In this document: in pieces, positions 24,994 to 33,180 of the stretch
Position numbering within the stretch: position 1 is the stretch's first letter
Layout of the letters: the number at the start of each line of letters is the position of its first letter
Origin: Trebonia sp963836195
Lineage (GTDB): Bacteria; Actinomycetota; Actinomycetes; Streptosporangiales; Streptosporangiaceae
DNA length: 64,000 nucleotides
Reading direction: 5' to 3'
NCBI GenBank assembly: GCA_963836195.1
Contig: CAWIIX010000020.1
Coordinates: 620,001-684,000, forward strand
Translations under genes and position numbers: made by a program
The notes under the pieces: model-generated
What the model saw: the letters and a program-made list of their open reading frames with translations, nothing else
Databases searched by the model: none
What the model was told of the DNA's origin: nothing

Positions 24994-25473
24994 ATGACAG
25001 AACCTACGCCCTATATCGACTACGCCAACCTGCCGAATCCCACTGAGGGGTTCATCATGACGATGTTCATCACCGTCCGTCACGTCGCGACGTCCCGGGA
25101 CTTCTACTCGCGCGTGCTCGGCGGCAAGGTGGTCCTCGAGGAGAACCCGTGCATCGTCAAGCTCAACAACTCGTGGCTGCTGATGAACCCGGGCGGGCCG
25201 CCCACGCCCGACAAGCCGGGCATCACGGTGGCCGACTACGAGCCGGGCAACACCACCTCGATCTTCATGAACCTGCGGGTGGCCGACATCCAGGCCTGTT
25301 ACGAGGAGTGGAAGGGGAAGGGAGCCGAGTTCGTGACGCCGCCGATCGACCGCGGCGCGGAGATCCGCTGCTACATGCGCGACCCCGACGGCTATCTGAT
25401 CGAGGTCGGCCAGGCCACCGGCCTGCTGCACGGCAACCTGGCCAAGATCCGGCCGGAGGACCTGCCGGGCTGA
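24994..25473 (+). CDS. VOC-superfamily (glyoxalase/bleomycin-resistance) protein
   Basis: A 159-residue protein with one VOC module: FITVRHVATSRDFYSRVLGGKVV at the start, IFMNLRVADIQACYEEW in the middle, and RCYMRDPDGYLIEVGQ at the end, where the glutamate is a usual metal ligand. The substrate is unknown. ATG 24994 is preceded by GGGAG. Its 3' end overlaps the convergent MFS gene by 82 bases, which affects only the MFS protein's tail. Confidence 0.88.
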   Translation: MTEPTPYIDYANLPNPTEGFIMTMFITVRHVATSRDFYSRVLGGKVVLEENPCIVKLNNSWLLMNPGGPPTPDKPGITVADYEPGNTTSIFMNLRVADIQACYEEWKGKGAEFVTPPIDRGAEIRCYMRDPDGYLIEVGQATGLLHGNLAKIRPEDLPG

Positions 25474-26771
25474 GCCTCCCTGCCGTCATCGTCGCTCGTC
25501 CGCGGGCGGCCGGTGCTCCGCCGGCGGAGAGCCGGCGGCTGCGGCTGCGGCCGGGGAGCCGCCGGCGGATCGAAGACACCCCGGCGCCGCCGCACCGCGA
25601 GGGCCGCGCAGGCCAGCACGGCCGCGCCCGCCAGCAGCGGCGTCGTCGGGCCGGCCCGGCCGACGGCCAGGCCGGTGAGCGCGAGCCCCGCCGCGAGGCC
25701 GGCGTTCCAGGCGGTGTTGACCCAGGTTGACGCCTCGGCGCCGGGGCCGGCGAGGCGTTCGGCGCTGAGGTAGCTGAGCACCGCCGACGGGGCGATGACG
25801 GTTCCGGTAAGCGCCAGCGCGACGCCTGCCAGCAGCAGATCCGGTGCGACGGCGGCCAGCGCGATGCCGCCCGCCATGATGACCAGCAGCCACGTCATCT
25901 CGGTCGAGGCGCGGGACTGGCGCCGCCGCCTGCCCCAGGCGAGCCCGCCGAGCGCGCTGCCCAGGCTGCCGGCGGCGAGGATGTAGCCGGCCGCGGCCGG
26001 ATGATGATCCGCGACGGCGCGCGCGGTGATGGTGACGTCGATCGCGCCCAGGCCGAGCGAGGTCGTCAGGACGACCGCGAGCAGGACGCGGAAGCCCGGC
26101 CCGGCCAGCGGGCCGGCCGCGCCGCCGCGGCGCGGCTCCCGGGCCGGGGCGGCGGTCCCCGCGCCCGCCAGCAGCGCGCACCCGGCCGGCAGCAGCGCCG
26201 CCGTGACCAGCACCGGCAGTGCCGGCCCGGCCGCGGTCACCGCCACCCCGGTCAGCACCGGGCCGGCCATGAACAGGGTCTCCTCGGTCGAGGCGTCCAG
26301 GCTGTAGGCGCGCTCCAGGTTCCGGCCGCCGCCGGTGATGATCGCCCAGCGGGCCCGCATCGCGGCCCCGACCGGCGGCATCAGCGCCCCGGCGACGGCG
26401 CAGGCGGCGATGTACGGCGCCGGATTCCGGTCGCCGGCCTGGCTCAGCAGGGCCATCGCGAGCAGGGCGGCGGCCGCCCCCAGGCCGAGCAGGGGCAGCG
26501 TCGCCCGCTGGCCGCGGCGGTCCAGCAGGCGCGCCTTGACCGGGGCGGTCAGCGTCCCGGCGGAGAACGCGCCGCCGGCCACCCCGGCGGCGGCGAACGA
26601 CCCGGTCGCCTGGTGGATGAGCAGCAGCAGGGACAGGCCGGCCATCCCGAAGGACAGCCGGGCGACGGCGGCCGCGCCGAACGCGCGCCCGGCGCCGGGC
26701 AGGGTCAGCAGGCCGGCGTAGGTCAGGGCAGGACGGGCAGGCGAAACGGGCGCCTGTTCCAGGCGTGACAT
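25392..26771 (-). CDS. Major facilitator superfamily transporter
   Basis: A 459-residue protein with about twelve membrane helices and the loop motif LLDRRGQRATLP. Small-solute or drug efflux is the likely role. The last 55 residues (after AVRRRRGVFD) are Pro/Arg-rich, lie antisense to the VOC gene and are probably not conserved. ATG 26771 has GAGGAG seven bases upstream. It is a paralogue of the MFS at 7956-9218, sharing the opening segment and the A-loop. Confidence 0.87.
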   Translation of the reverse strand: MSRLEQAPVSPARPALTYAGLLTLPGAGRAFGAAAVARLSFGMAGLSLLLLIHQATGSFAAAGVAGGAFSAGTLTAPVKARLLDRRGQRATLPLLGLGAAAALLAMALLSQAGDRNPAPYIAACAVAGALMPPVGAAMRARWAIITGGGRNLERAYSLDASTEETLFMAGPVLTGVAVTAAGPALPVLVTAALLPAGCALLAGAGTAAPAREPRRGGAAGPLAGPGFRVLLAVVLTTSLGLGAIDVTITARAVADHHPAAAGYILAAGSLGSALGGLAWGRRRRQSRASTEMTWLLVIMAGGIALAAVAPDLLLAGVALALTGTVIAPSAVLSYLSAERLAGPGAEASTWVNTAWNAGLAAGLALTGLAVGRAGPTTPLLAGAAVLACAALAVRRRRGVFDPPAAPRPQPQPPALRRRSTGRPRTSDDDGREAQPGRSSGRILARLPCSRPVAWPTSIR

Positions 26772-27014
26772 TGGGGAACTCCTCGGGAACCGCCGGGCTC
26801 AGCCGGCGCAGGACGGACGGGACCGAAGCGCGGGCACCCGCGCGGTCCGTCCGCTAATCCCGAGAATGCGACATGCCAGCCAGCTTACCGTGATGCACAC
26901 CGCCTGGGACAGAGCCTGCGGCTGATCCGACCCGAAAGCGGAGCTCACGATCGCCAGACAAGCCCGCCCCTGGCGCCGATGATCCGGACGAGACCGCCGG
27001 TCCGGGCGCTGAGC

Positions 27015-27097
27015 TAGGCGACCCACCCTCGGTCGCTGTAGAAGTTGGTGTCGGTCGTCCAGACACTGCCACTGCTAGATAACAGCAAGAAGCGCCG
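27015..27097 (-). pseudogene. Possible gene-tail fragment ending in a TAG
   Basis: Reading the minus strand out of the first repeat copy gives RFLLLSSSGSVWTT and then DTNFYSDRGWVA followed by a stop. The balanced composition is unlike the surrounding non-coding DNA. No start codon or partner domain is visible. It may be the end of a lost gene or coincidence. Confidence 0.2.
27078..27096 (+). repeat. Short interspersed repeat, copy 1
   Basis: GATAACAGCAAGAAGCGC followed by CGAGCGC. This 18-base core recurs exactly at 27191 and 27551 and in part at 47841. In three copies it is followed by a second AGCG within two to four bases. It is much less GC-rich than its surroundings. Confidence 0.7.
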
Positions 27098-27114
27098 AGC
27101 GCTGGGTGGCTCGT

Positions 27115-27170
27115 GAATTATTGTGCGACGTTTGCATACATTTCCCGCAGCGTTTGTCGCACAATAATTC
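27115..27170. repeat. 15-bp perfect inverted repeat
   Basis: GAATTATTGTGCGAC at 27115-27129 and its exact complement at 27156-27170 enclose 26 bases. The arms are AT-rich. The hairpin lies midway between repeat copies 1 and 2. It is not followed by a T-run, so it does not look like a simple terminator; a protein-binding site, recombination site or the ends of a tiny deleted element are all possible. Confidence 0.75.
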
Positions 27171-27190
27171 GGATCGTCGACCGCCTCCCT

Positions 27191-27208
27191 GATAACAGCA
27201 AGAAGCGC
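27191..27208 (+). repeat. Short interspersed repeat, copy 2
   Basis: Exact copy of the 18-base core GATAACAGCAAGAAGCGC, 113 bp after copy 1. The inverted repeat at 27115-27170 lies between the two. Confidence 0.7.
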
Positions 27209-27518
27209 CTCAGCGCCCGTCAGGTGGACGTCGGGTGGGCGTCAAAAGAGCCAGGGAGCGCTGCGGCCGCCTCGCCGGTTGCGCACCTTCCCCAGCAGCA
27301 CCGCTTGTTTCGGGCGGGGAAGGCATGAGCCGCATCGTGTGCTGTTCGGGTCGCCGGCTGCCTCGCCTGCATGCTCATCGGAGACGCCGGAGACCACGGC
27401 CGACCCGGCGGCAAGCCGACCTGGGGCCCGCCAGCCCGTGCCTCGCTGGAGCGCCTGACCGCCGCGTCCACGCGCTGACCAGCCGTACCGCCCTTCCGCG
27501 GCCGCCGTCCGCCGCCGT

Positions 27519-27545
27519 CCCAGCCCCAGCCCCAGCCCCAGCCCC
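27519..27545 (+). repeat. CCCAGC hexanucleotide tandem repeat
   Basis: Four head-to-tail copies of CCCAGC followed by CCCC and an A-run, ending five bases before repeat copy 3. Probably slippage-prone simple sequence. Confidence 0.6.
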
Positions 27546-27550
27546 AAAAA

Positions 27551-27568
27551 GATAACAGCAAGAAGCGC
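27551..27568 (+). repeat. Short interspersed repeat, copy 3
   Basis: Third exact copy of GATAACAGCAAGAAGCGC, followed by GGAAGCG. It sits about 95 bases before the APH-type gene. The rest of 26772-27663 (nearly 900 bases) contains no gene I can support. Confidence 0.7.
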
Positions 27569-27663
27569 GGAAGCGTCAAAACCGGCTCGCGCCGGCCTGA
27601 CCCCAACCGCCACAATCAAACCCTGCAATCAGGCCCGGGCGATTTCCCGCCTAGGAATGGACG

Positions 27664-28794
27664 GTGCGCAAGGTCATGGAGTTCACCGATCTGAAGGCAC
27701 CCGAACCCGCGGAGGGAAGGCCGCCGTGGCAGGACCCGCAGTGGCTCGCCGCGGCCGAGGACTGGATCGACGCCGAGTGCGCGCGGGCCGCGATGGAGCG
27801 CGCCGGCCCGGCCCAGGCGCGGGCACGGCCGTACTCCGTCGTCGCCCGCGTCCCGACCGACGGCGGGACGGTCTGGTTCAAGGCGAGCCCGCCCGCGGGC
27901 CGGTTCGAGCCGGCGCTGCTGGTCGCGCTGGCGGCCTGGCAGCCGGACCGGTTCGCCGCGCCGATCGCGGTCGACCTGGACCGCGCCTGGTCGCTGACCC
28001 GCGACGGCGGGCCTACGCTGCGCGAGCACCAGTCGTCGGCCCCCGACGCCGGCCGGTGGCCGGCGGTGTTGCGCGGCTACGCGCAGCTGCAGGCCGACCT
28101 GACGCGAGAGTCGGCCGGGCTGCTCGCCCTCGGCCTGCCCGACCTGCGCCCGGGCAGCGTCCCTGGCCAGTTTGAGCGGCTGCTCGGCGATCCCGCCATC
28201 ACCGGGGCGATCGATGCGCCCGGCGGCATCACCGGCGGCGAGCACGAGGCGCTGCGCGGGCTGGCACCGCGGCTGCGCGATTGGTGCGCGGAACTTGACA
28301 ATCTGGGCATTCCCGCCAGCGTAGACCACGCCGACGTGCACCCCGGCAACATCTTCGCCGCCAGCGGCGTCCCGTTCGACTGGGGCGACGCCGCGGTCGC
28401 CCATCCGTTTTCTAGTCTGCTCGTCGCCCTGCGCACCGCAGCCGAGCACACCCGGCTGGCCCCGCGATCCCCGGAGCTGGGGGTCCTCACCACGAACTAC
28501 CTGAGTCCCTGGCTTGACGCTGGCCACCCGCAGGCAGCCGTGGACCGCGCGCTGCCGCTGGCACTCCGGATCGCCCCGCTTGCCCGCGCCCTGACCTGGG
28601 GCCGGCTGTTCCCGTGCTACCTCGGGCACCCCGGGCCGACCGCGCACGGGGCCCGTGCGCTGGCCGCCATGCTCAAACCCGATCCCCTCAGCACGGGAGA
28701 TTTACTATTTCCTCCGGGGGAGCGATTCCTTTTCCGGCCCCGGCCGGTCTACCTCAGCGACGGCCTCGGGGTACCAACGAAGGGAGCGCGATGA
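27664..28794 (+). CDS. Aminoglycoside phosphotransferase (APH)-family kinase-like protein
   Basis: A 376-residue protein of the APH/choline-kinase fold. The catalytic loop VDHADVHPGNIF (about residue 220) and the metal-binding FDWGDAAVAHP are intact; the N-lobe has VWFKASPP with the ATP-site lysine. The substrate is unknown, and many such actinobacterial genes are not resistance genes. GTG 27664 has TAGGA eight bases upstream; ATG 27676 is an alternative. The last 35 residues are atypical and the stop overlaps the next start (ATGA). Confidence 0.85.
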   Translation: MRKVMEFTDLKAPEPAEGRPPWQDPQWLAAAEDWIDAECARAAMERAGPAQARARPYSVVARVPTDGGTVWFKASPPAGRFEPALLVALAAWQPDRFAAPIAVDLDRAWSLTRDGGPTLREHQSSAPDAGRWPAVLRGYAQLQADLTRESAGLLALGLPDLRPGSVPGQFERLLGDPAITGAIDAPGGITGGEHEALRGLAPRLRDWCAELDNLGIPASVDHADVHPGNIFAASGVPFDWGDAAVAHPFSSLLVALRTAAEHTRLAPRSPELGVLTTNYLSPWLDAGHPQAAVDRALPLALRIAPLARALTWGRLFPCYLGHPGPTAHGARALAAMLKPDPLSTGDLLFPPGERFLFRPRPVYLSDGLGVPTKGAR

Positions 28795-29771
28795 CGGCGG
28801 CAACGGGGGCGGGCGAGTTCGCCAGCGCGACGGAGCCCTTCCGGCGGGAACTGCTGGCGCACTGCTATCGGATGATCGGCTCGCCGGACGAGGCCGAGGA
28901 CCTGGTGCAGGAGACGTACCTGCGGGCGTGGCGGTCCTACGGCACGTTCGAGGGCCGCTCGTCGCTGCGCTCGTGGCTCTACCGGATCGCCACCAACGCG
29001 TGCCTGACCGCGCTTGAGCAGCGCGGCCGGCGGGCGCTCCCGACCGGACTGGGCGGTCCCGCCGACGACCCCGATGCCCCGGCCACCCCGGCCCGCGCCG
29101 GCCAGGCGTGGCTGGAGCCGATCCCGGACGCCCGGGTCGTCCCCGATGCGGCCGATCCGGCCGAGGCCGTGCTGGCGGGCGAGGGACTGCGACTGGCGCT
29201 CATCGCCAGCCTGCAGTACCTCGCGCCCCGGCAGCGCGCCGTCCTGGTCCTGCGGGAGGTGCTCGGGTTCCCGGCGGCCGAGGTCGCGGAGATGCTCGGG
29301 GTCTCCGTTGCGGCGGTGAAGAGCGCCCTGCAGCGGGGCCGCGCCCGGCTGGGCGAGGCCGCCCCGGCGCCGGGCCGGCTGGTGGAGCCGTCCGATCCCC
29401 GGGCCAGGGAACAGCTCGCCCTCTACATCGCCGGGTTCGAGAACGCCGACCTGGCGGCGCTGGAGAAGGCGCTCCGAGTCGACGCCGAGATCGAGATGGT
29501 GGGGACGCTGACCTGGTTCTCCGGGCGCGTCACCTGCCTTCGGTACCTGGCTCGGGTCATCGGCCAGCCGGGTGACTATCTGATGACGCCGACGATGGCC
29601 AACGGGCAGCCCGCCGCGGCGGCCTACCAGCGCGGCGACGACGGGCGGTACCGGGCCTTCGGCCTGGGCGTCCTCACCGCCACCGGGGAGGGGATCGCGA
29701 AGATCACCGTGTTCGGCGGCGGCCCCAGGCTGGTGGAGGCCTTCGGCCTGCCAGCGGAGGCGCACCGCTGA
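28791..29771 (+). CDS. ECF sigma factor with SnoaL-like C-terminal domain (SigG-like)
   Basis: A 326-residue sigma factor. Region 2 (residues 15-80) shows HCYRMIGSPDEAEDLVQETYLRAW and WLYRIATNACL. Region 4 (about 140-195) has LQYLAPRQRAVLVLREVLGF, AAEVAEMLGVSVAAVKSALQ. The C-terminal 120 residues form a SnoaL-like fold often found in SigG/ECF56-type factors, where it modulates activity without an anti-sigma partner. ATG 28791 follows AAGGGAG. No anti-sigma gene adjoins it. Confidence 0.9.
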   Translation: MTAATGAGEFASATEPFRRELLAHCYRMIGSPDEAEDLVQETYLRAWRSYGTFEGRSSLRSWLYRIATNACLTALEQRGRRALPTGLGGPADDPDAPATPARAGQAWLEPIPDARVVPDAADPAEAVLAGEGLRLALIASLQYLAPRQRAVLVLREVLGFPAAEVAEMLGVSVAAVKSALQRGRARLGEAAPAPGRLVEPSDPRAREQLALYIAGFENADLAALEKALRVDAEIEMVGTLTWFSGRVTCLRYLARVIGQPGDYLMTPTMANGQPAAAAYQRGDDGRYRAFGLGVLTATGEGIAKITVFGGGPRLVEAFGLPAEAHR

Positions 29772-29797
29772 CGGTGCCGTTGGGTATGCTGCCGCGC

Positions 29798-30256
29798 ATG
29801 CCAGTGCAGCCCACCGAGCTCAGCATCGTCAGCGGCTACTTCAACCCGCTGCACGTCGGACACCTGGACATGATGGAGGCGGCGCGGTCGCTGACCGGGT
29901 ACCTGGTGGTGATCGTCAACAACGACACCCAGCAGGTGCTCAAGAAGGGGAAGCTCATCCAGACGCTGGACGACCGGCTGCGCATCATCCGGGCGCTGCG
30001 GGTGGCCGACGACGCGCTCGCCGCGGTCGATCAGGATGCGACCGTGCGGGAGACCCTCCGGCTGGTCCGCGAGCGCTACCCCGACGCGGCGCTGACCTTC
30101 GCCAACGGCGGCGACCGGTCGCAGCGGGCGGCGGTCGCCGAGTCCGACGTGTGCGAGGCCCTCGGCATCACCCTGCGCTTCGCCGTCGGGGGCGAGACGA
30201 AGGCGGACTCGAGTTCCCGCATCAACGCCAGCCAGGGCCTGGAGCCGAACGGCTGA
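29798..30256 (+). CDS. Cytidylyltransferase-like nucleotidyltransferase
   Basis: About 152 residues with the nucleotidyltransferase signature SGYFNPLHVGHLDMMEAA (the HxGH motif) at the N-terminus and FANGGDRSQ later, as in glycerol-3-phosphate and related cytidylyltransferases. It activates a phosphorylated small molecule with CTP or ATP; the substrate is unknown. The ATG at 29798 fits the family start; GTG 29774 is possible. The stop is followed in the same frame by a GNAT remnant. Confidence 0.82.
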   Translation: MPVQPTELSIVSGYFNPLHVGHLDMMEAARSLTGYLVVIVNNDTQQVLKKGKLIQTLDDRLRIIRALRVADDALAAVDQDATVRETLRLVRERYPDAALTFANGGDRSQRAAVAESDVCEALGITLRFAVGGETKADSSSRINASQGLEPNG

Positions 30257-30262
30257 GATCGG

Positions 30263-30448
30263 GGGCACCATCGCAATCAGGACCGCGGCCGCGGGATCGG
30301 CCGCATCCTGATGGACGCGTTCGAGCAGTGGGCCGCCGCCGAGGGCTGCGCGCTGGTCGCGTTGGCGACCCGCCGGGCGGGGCCGTTTTACCGCGCCCTC
30401 GGGTACGAGGAATCCGCCACCTATTTCCGCAAGGTATTGATCAACTAG
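30263..30448 (+). pseudogene. GNAT acetyltransferase C-terminal remnant
   Basis: The bases encode the acetyl-CoA-binding motif RGRGIGRILMDAFEQWAA and the conserved end AGPFYRALGYEE, YFRKVLIN, stop. There is no start codon and the N-terminal half of a GNAT is missing. It is in the same frame as the preceding nucleotidyltransferase, separated only by that gene's TGA. Likely a deletion remnant. Confidence 0.75.
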
Positions 30449-30558
30449 ACCGCCGTGTCAATTGCCGACACCGACTTATCGGACAAAATGGACGACATCT
30501 TGACTTTGGCCGCGTTACCCAGTTGGCTCATGGCAAACCTCCGTGAGGAATTGATTCC

Positions 30559-31518
30559 ATGTCAGTCGAATCAGAAAAAGCGCCGGTCTCGTCCTATCGG
30601 TATCTGCGGCTCGCTATGGTCGGCCTGCTGTTCGCCCTCGCAACGGCCGTTCTCTACCAAGGCATCCTCCAAGGTTCTCTCCTGGAATCCGTCAGCGCCT
30701 ACTACTACACGCCGGCCCAGGTCGTCTTCGTCGGCGCGCTTATCGGACTCGGTGCCTGCATGATCACTTTGCAGGGGATGAACGATGCCGAGAACACGTT
30801 CCTCAACCTCGGCGGCATGTTCGCGATCGTTGTGGCGCTGATTCCCACCGGGCTGGGCTCGGTCTTCGATGCCGCCGCGCAAGCCTGCCGGAAGTCGGCC
30901 GGGGCGTTCCTCACCCAGCCGGCCGCGAAGAACCAGTGCCCTAGTGCGCTGGCCCTGGAGAACGCGGCCAGGGCGAACGTGAGAAATAACATGGTCACAC
31001 TTCTCGTCGTGGGCGGGCTGGTTCTCATTTTCGCCGGGCTGCTGCTATTCAAAGCGAGAGAGGACAGGAAAGGCAGGGAGACCGAGAGCGGAGCCCGCGG
31101 GCTGGTGTGGGTCCGCGTGGGGTTTTTCGCGGCGGCCGTGGTATGGCTCGCCGGACTGATCGGCCTGACCGCCTCGCTCGACTGGGTGGCCGCTAACGGG
31201 CATTACATCGCGGGTGGCGGCCTGCTCATCTGCATCGTCGCGGTGGCGGGGGCGAACGCTCACCGTCTCAAGGAACGGCCGACCAACGGGTTCGTGCCGA
31301 AGTCGGAGGTCCTGACGTCGCCGCAGGAGTATCTCTATACCTGGACCGCCATTGCCATGCTGGTTGTTTCTGTCGTCTTGATCGCCTTGTGGCAGCTCAA
31401 CGTCATCGCCCTGTTCTGGCTTGAGATCACGGTGGCGTTCATGTTCATTCTCTTCTGGCTAGCGCAGACCCTCGAGCTAGCGATCTCTGATCGCAAGGGC
31501 GACGCGCAGACCGTTTGA
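30559..31518 (+). CDS. Multi-span membrane protein of unknown function
   Basis: A 319-residue protein with seven to eight hydrophobic segments. It opens with a conserved-looking SVSAYYYTPAQVVFVGALIG and an acidic GMNDAENTFLNLGGMFA loop, then four further helices. Similar sequences are common in actinobacteria as hypothetical membrane proteins; no named domain is certain. ATG 30559 has GAGGAA ten bases upstream. Its codon use is slightly less GC-rich than its neighbours. Confidence 0.75.
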   Translation: MSVESEKAPVSSYRYLRLAMVGLLFALATAVLYQGILQGSLLESVSAYYYTPAQVVFVGALIGLGACMITLQGMNDAENTFLNLGGMFAIVVALIPTGLGSVFDAAAQACRKSAGAFLTQPAAKNQCPSALALENAARANVRNNMVTLLVVGGLVLIFAGLLLFKAREDRKGRETESGARGLVWVRVGFFAAAVVWLAGLIGLTASLDWVAANGHYIAGGGLLICIVAVAGANAHRLKERPTNGFVPKSEVLTSPQEYLYTWTAIAMLVVSVVLIALWQLNVIALFWLEITVAFMFILFWLAQTLELAISDRKGDAQTV

Positions 31519-31638
31519 GTGATCACGGAGACCCCGATCCCGGCGAAGCGAAGCGCATCGGTGCTCGAAGTCTTCGTGACCACGTTCGGCCTTCGATAGG
31601 GGCGGACAGCAGCCCGCCCAGGTGACGGAACCTCAGCC

Positions 31639-32046
31639 TTAGCCCGCCAGCGGCTGGCTGAGCCGCAGGTGGTTTCCGCTGGGGTCGCGGACGCCGGCGT
31701 CGCGAACGCCGTAGGGCTGGTCGACCGGTTCCTGGAGGATCTCCGTCCCGGCCGCGCGCAGCGACTCGAAGGTCTTGTCCAGATCGTCGACCTGGATGAA
31801 GACCGCCAGATCGCCCTTGGAGACGAGCTCGCGCATGGCCTGCCGGTCGGCCGGGGCGATGTGGTGATCCACGGCGGCCAGCAGCAGATCGTGAGTGTCG
31901 CCGGGGGCGCGGACGGTGAGCCAGCGCATCTCCGGGCCCATGGCGACGTCGTCGTGGACCTCGAAGCCGAGCAGCCGGGTGTAGAAGTCCAGCGCGGCGT
32001 CGAGGTCGGTGCAGTACACGGGCGTGTGCGTGATTGAAAGAGCCAT
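31639..32046 (-). CDS. VOC-superfamily protein
   Basis: A 135-residue VOC module: THTPVYCTDLDAALDFYTRLLGFEVH, then LAVFIQVDDLDKTFESLRAAG, and VRDPSGNHLRLSQPL at the end. The LDAA...FYTRLLGF pattern is typical of glyoxalase-like dioxygenase/resistance folds. ATG 32046. It lies 11 bases downstream of the AraC stop on the same strand, so the pair is probably one operon. Confidence 0.88.
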   Translation of the reverse strand: MALSITHTPVYCTDLDAALDFYTRLLGFEVHDDVAMGPEMRWLTVRAPGDTHDLLLAAVDHHIAPADRQAMRELVSKGDLAVFIQVDDLDKTFESLRAAGTEILQEPVDQPYGVRDAGVRDPSGNHLRLSQPLAG

Positions 32047-32056
32047 GTCAGCGACC

Positions 32057-32632
32057 CTACGCATCGACGGCCGGGAGCGCTTCTCCAATCCTGCATGGCT
32101 CCGCGACCCACCCTGGGCGCGCCCAGGTCCGGGTCATGCACGGCGGGACCGGCGCCAGCCGGGAATGGTCACGGGCCCTGTAGGCCGACGGCGGTTCGCC
32201 CACCAGGCGCGTGAACGTCGAACTGAACGAGCCGAGCGAGGTGAACCCGACCGCGATGCAGACGTCGGTCACCGACAGGCCGCCGTCGCGGAGCAGCCCC
32301 ATCGCCCGCTCCACCCGCCGGGCCTGGAGGTAGGCGTACGGCGTCTCCCCGTAGGCCTCACGGAACCGGCGGGAGAACAGCGACGGCGACATCAGCGCGG
32401 CGCGCGCCATCGCCGGGACGTTCAGCGGCCGCGCGTACTCCCGCTCGAGCAAGTCCCTGGCCCGGCGCAGGTGCGCCAGCTCAGCGATCTCCATGCCAGG
32501 ACCGTACCCGGAGCCGATGCGCAGCGGCGAGTCTTCGGCGTCGACGACCTGCGCCCGCGCGGACCTGCGCTTCGGCATGGCGGCGATCCAGACGCTGGCC
32601 GGGCGGCCGAGGTAGTAATGAACTAGGGCCAT
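32057..32632 (-). CDS. AraC-family regulator, short form
   Basis: The C-terminal HTH domain is clear: LNVPAMARAALMSPSLFSRRF and VTDVCIAVGFTSLGSFSSTF. From the internal ATG at 32494 the protein would be a compact AraC regulator of about 145 residues. The frame also opens at 32632 with a strong GGGAAGG ribosome site and 46 extra residues beginning MALVHYYLGRPASVW, which do not belong to the AraC fold. Either start is possible. Probably regulates the downstream VOC gene. Confidence 0.8.
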   Translation of the reverse strand: MALVHYYLGRPASVWIAAMPKRRSARAQVVDAEDSPLRIGSGYGPGMEIAELAHLRRARDLLEREYARPLNVPAMARAALMSPSLFSRRFREAYGETPYAYLQARRVERAMGLLRDGGLSVTDVCIAVGFTSLGSFSSTFTRLVGEPPSAYRARDHSRLAPVPPCMTRTWARPGWVAEPCRIGEALPAVDA

Positions 32633-32804
32633 TGCCTTCCCTTCCGAGTGTGATCTTTCAGTTCGCTATCCGGCAGACGCAGCGGAGGCCCCGCACGTGA
32701 GATTGCGCGCGGGAAGGCCGAGATCCGGTCTGCCGTCTCACGTTCAGTTCTGCTTGCGCGTCTGCTGACTGAGTGCGAAACCGGCGAACGGAAGGAGTCC
32801 GACA

Positions 32805-33160
32805 ATGCACGCAATGATCGCAACGGCTCTGGGAGAGCTGACGGTCGTCGGGGAGGAAGGGGACTGGCGGGGCTGTACTTCCCGCGGCACTGGCCAAGGC
32901 CCGACCGGACCGCGTTCGGCCCCCGGGTCGATGACGGGTTTGAGGATGTCGCACGGCAACTCGACGAGTACCTGGTCGGCGATCGCGGCGTGTTTGAGTT
33001 GCCGGTGACGGTCAAGGGAACAGAATTCGACCGGCGGGTTGGCAGCACCGGCAAGCTCACCGGCTACGCGGGCGGGCTGGACCGGAAGCGGACCCTGCTC
33101 GGGATCGAGCGCGCGGGAGCCCTCAGGACCGAGCCTGAGCCGGCGGTCGGGCTCTGGTAA
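32805..33160 (+). pseudogene. ogt: ogt-like methylated-DNA-protein cysteine methyltransferase, broken
   Basis: ATG 32805, with AAGGAG eight bases before it, starts an Ogt N-terminal domain (IATALGELTVVGEEGDW). A missing base near 32873 shifts the frame; the next frame continues LYFPRHWPRPDRTAFGP to KGTEFDRRV and then jumps directly to GSTGKLTGYAGGLDRKR. The intervening 45-50 residues, with the DNA-binding helices and the PCHR active-site cysteine, are absent. The protein cannot repair alkylguanine. Stop at 33158-33160. Confidence 0.85.
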
Positions 33161-33180
33161 GCGGGTGACGCCACCGAGCA

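Noticed and set aside
27078..27568. Three identical short repeats as a possible CRISPR array
   Set aside because: Spacings are 113 and 360 bp, the repeat is only 18 bp without dyad symmetry, and no cas genes are present.
32695..32743. ACGTGAGA/TCTCACGT inverted arms upstream of ogt
   Set aside because: Only 8 bp arms with a 33-base loop; too weak to call a regulatory hairpin.
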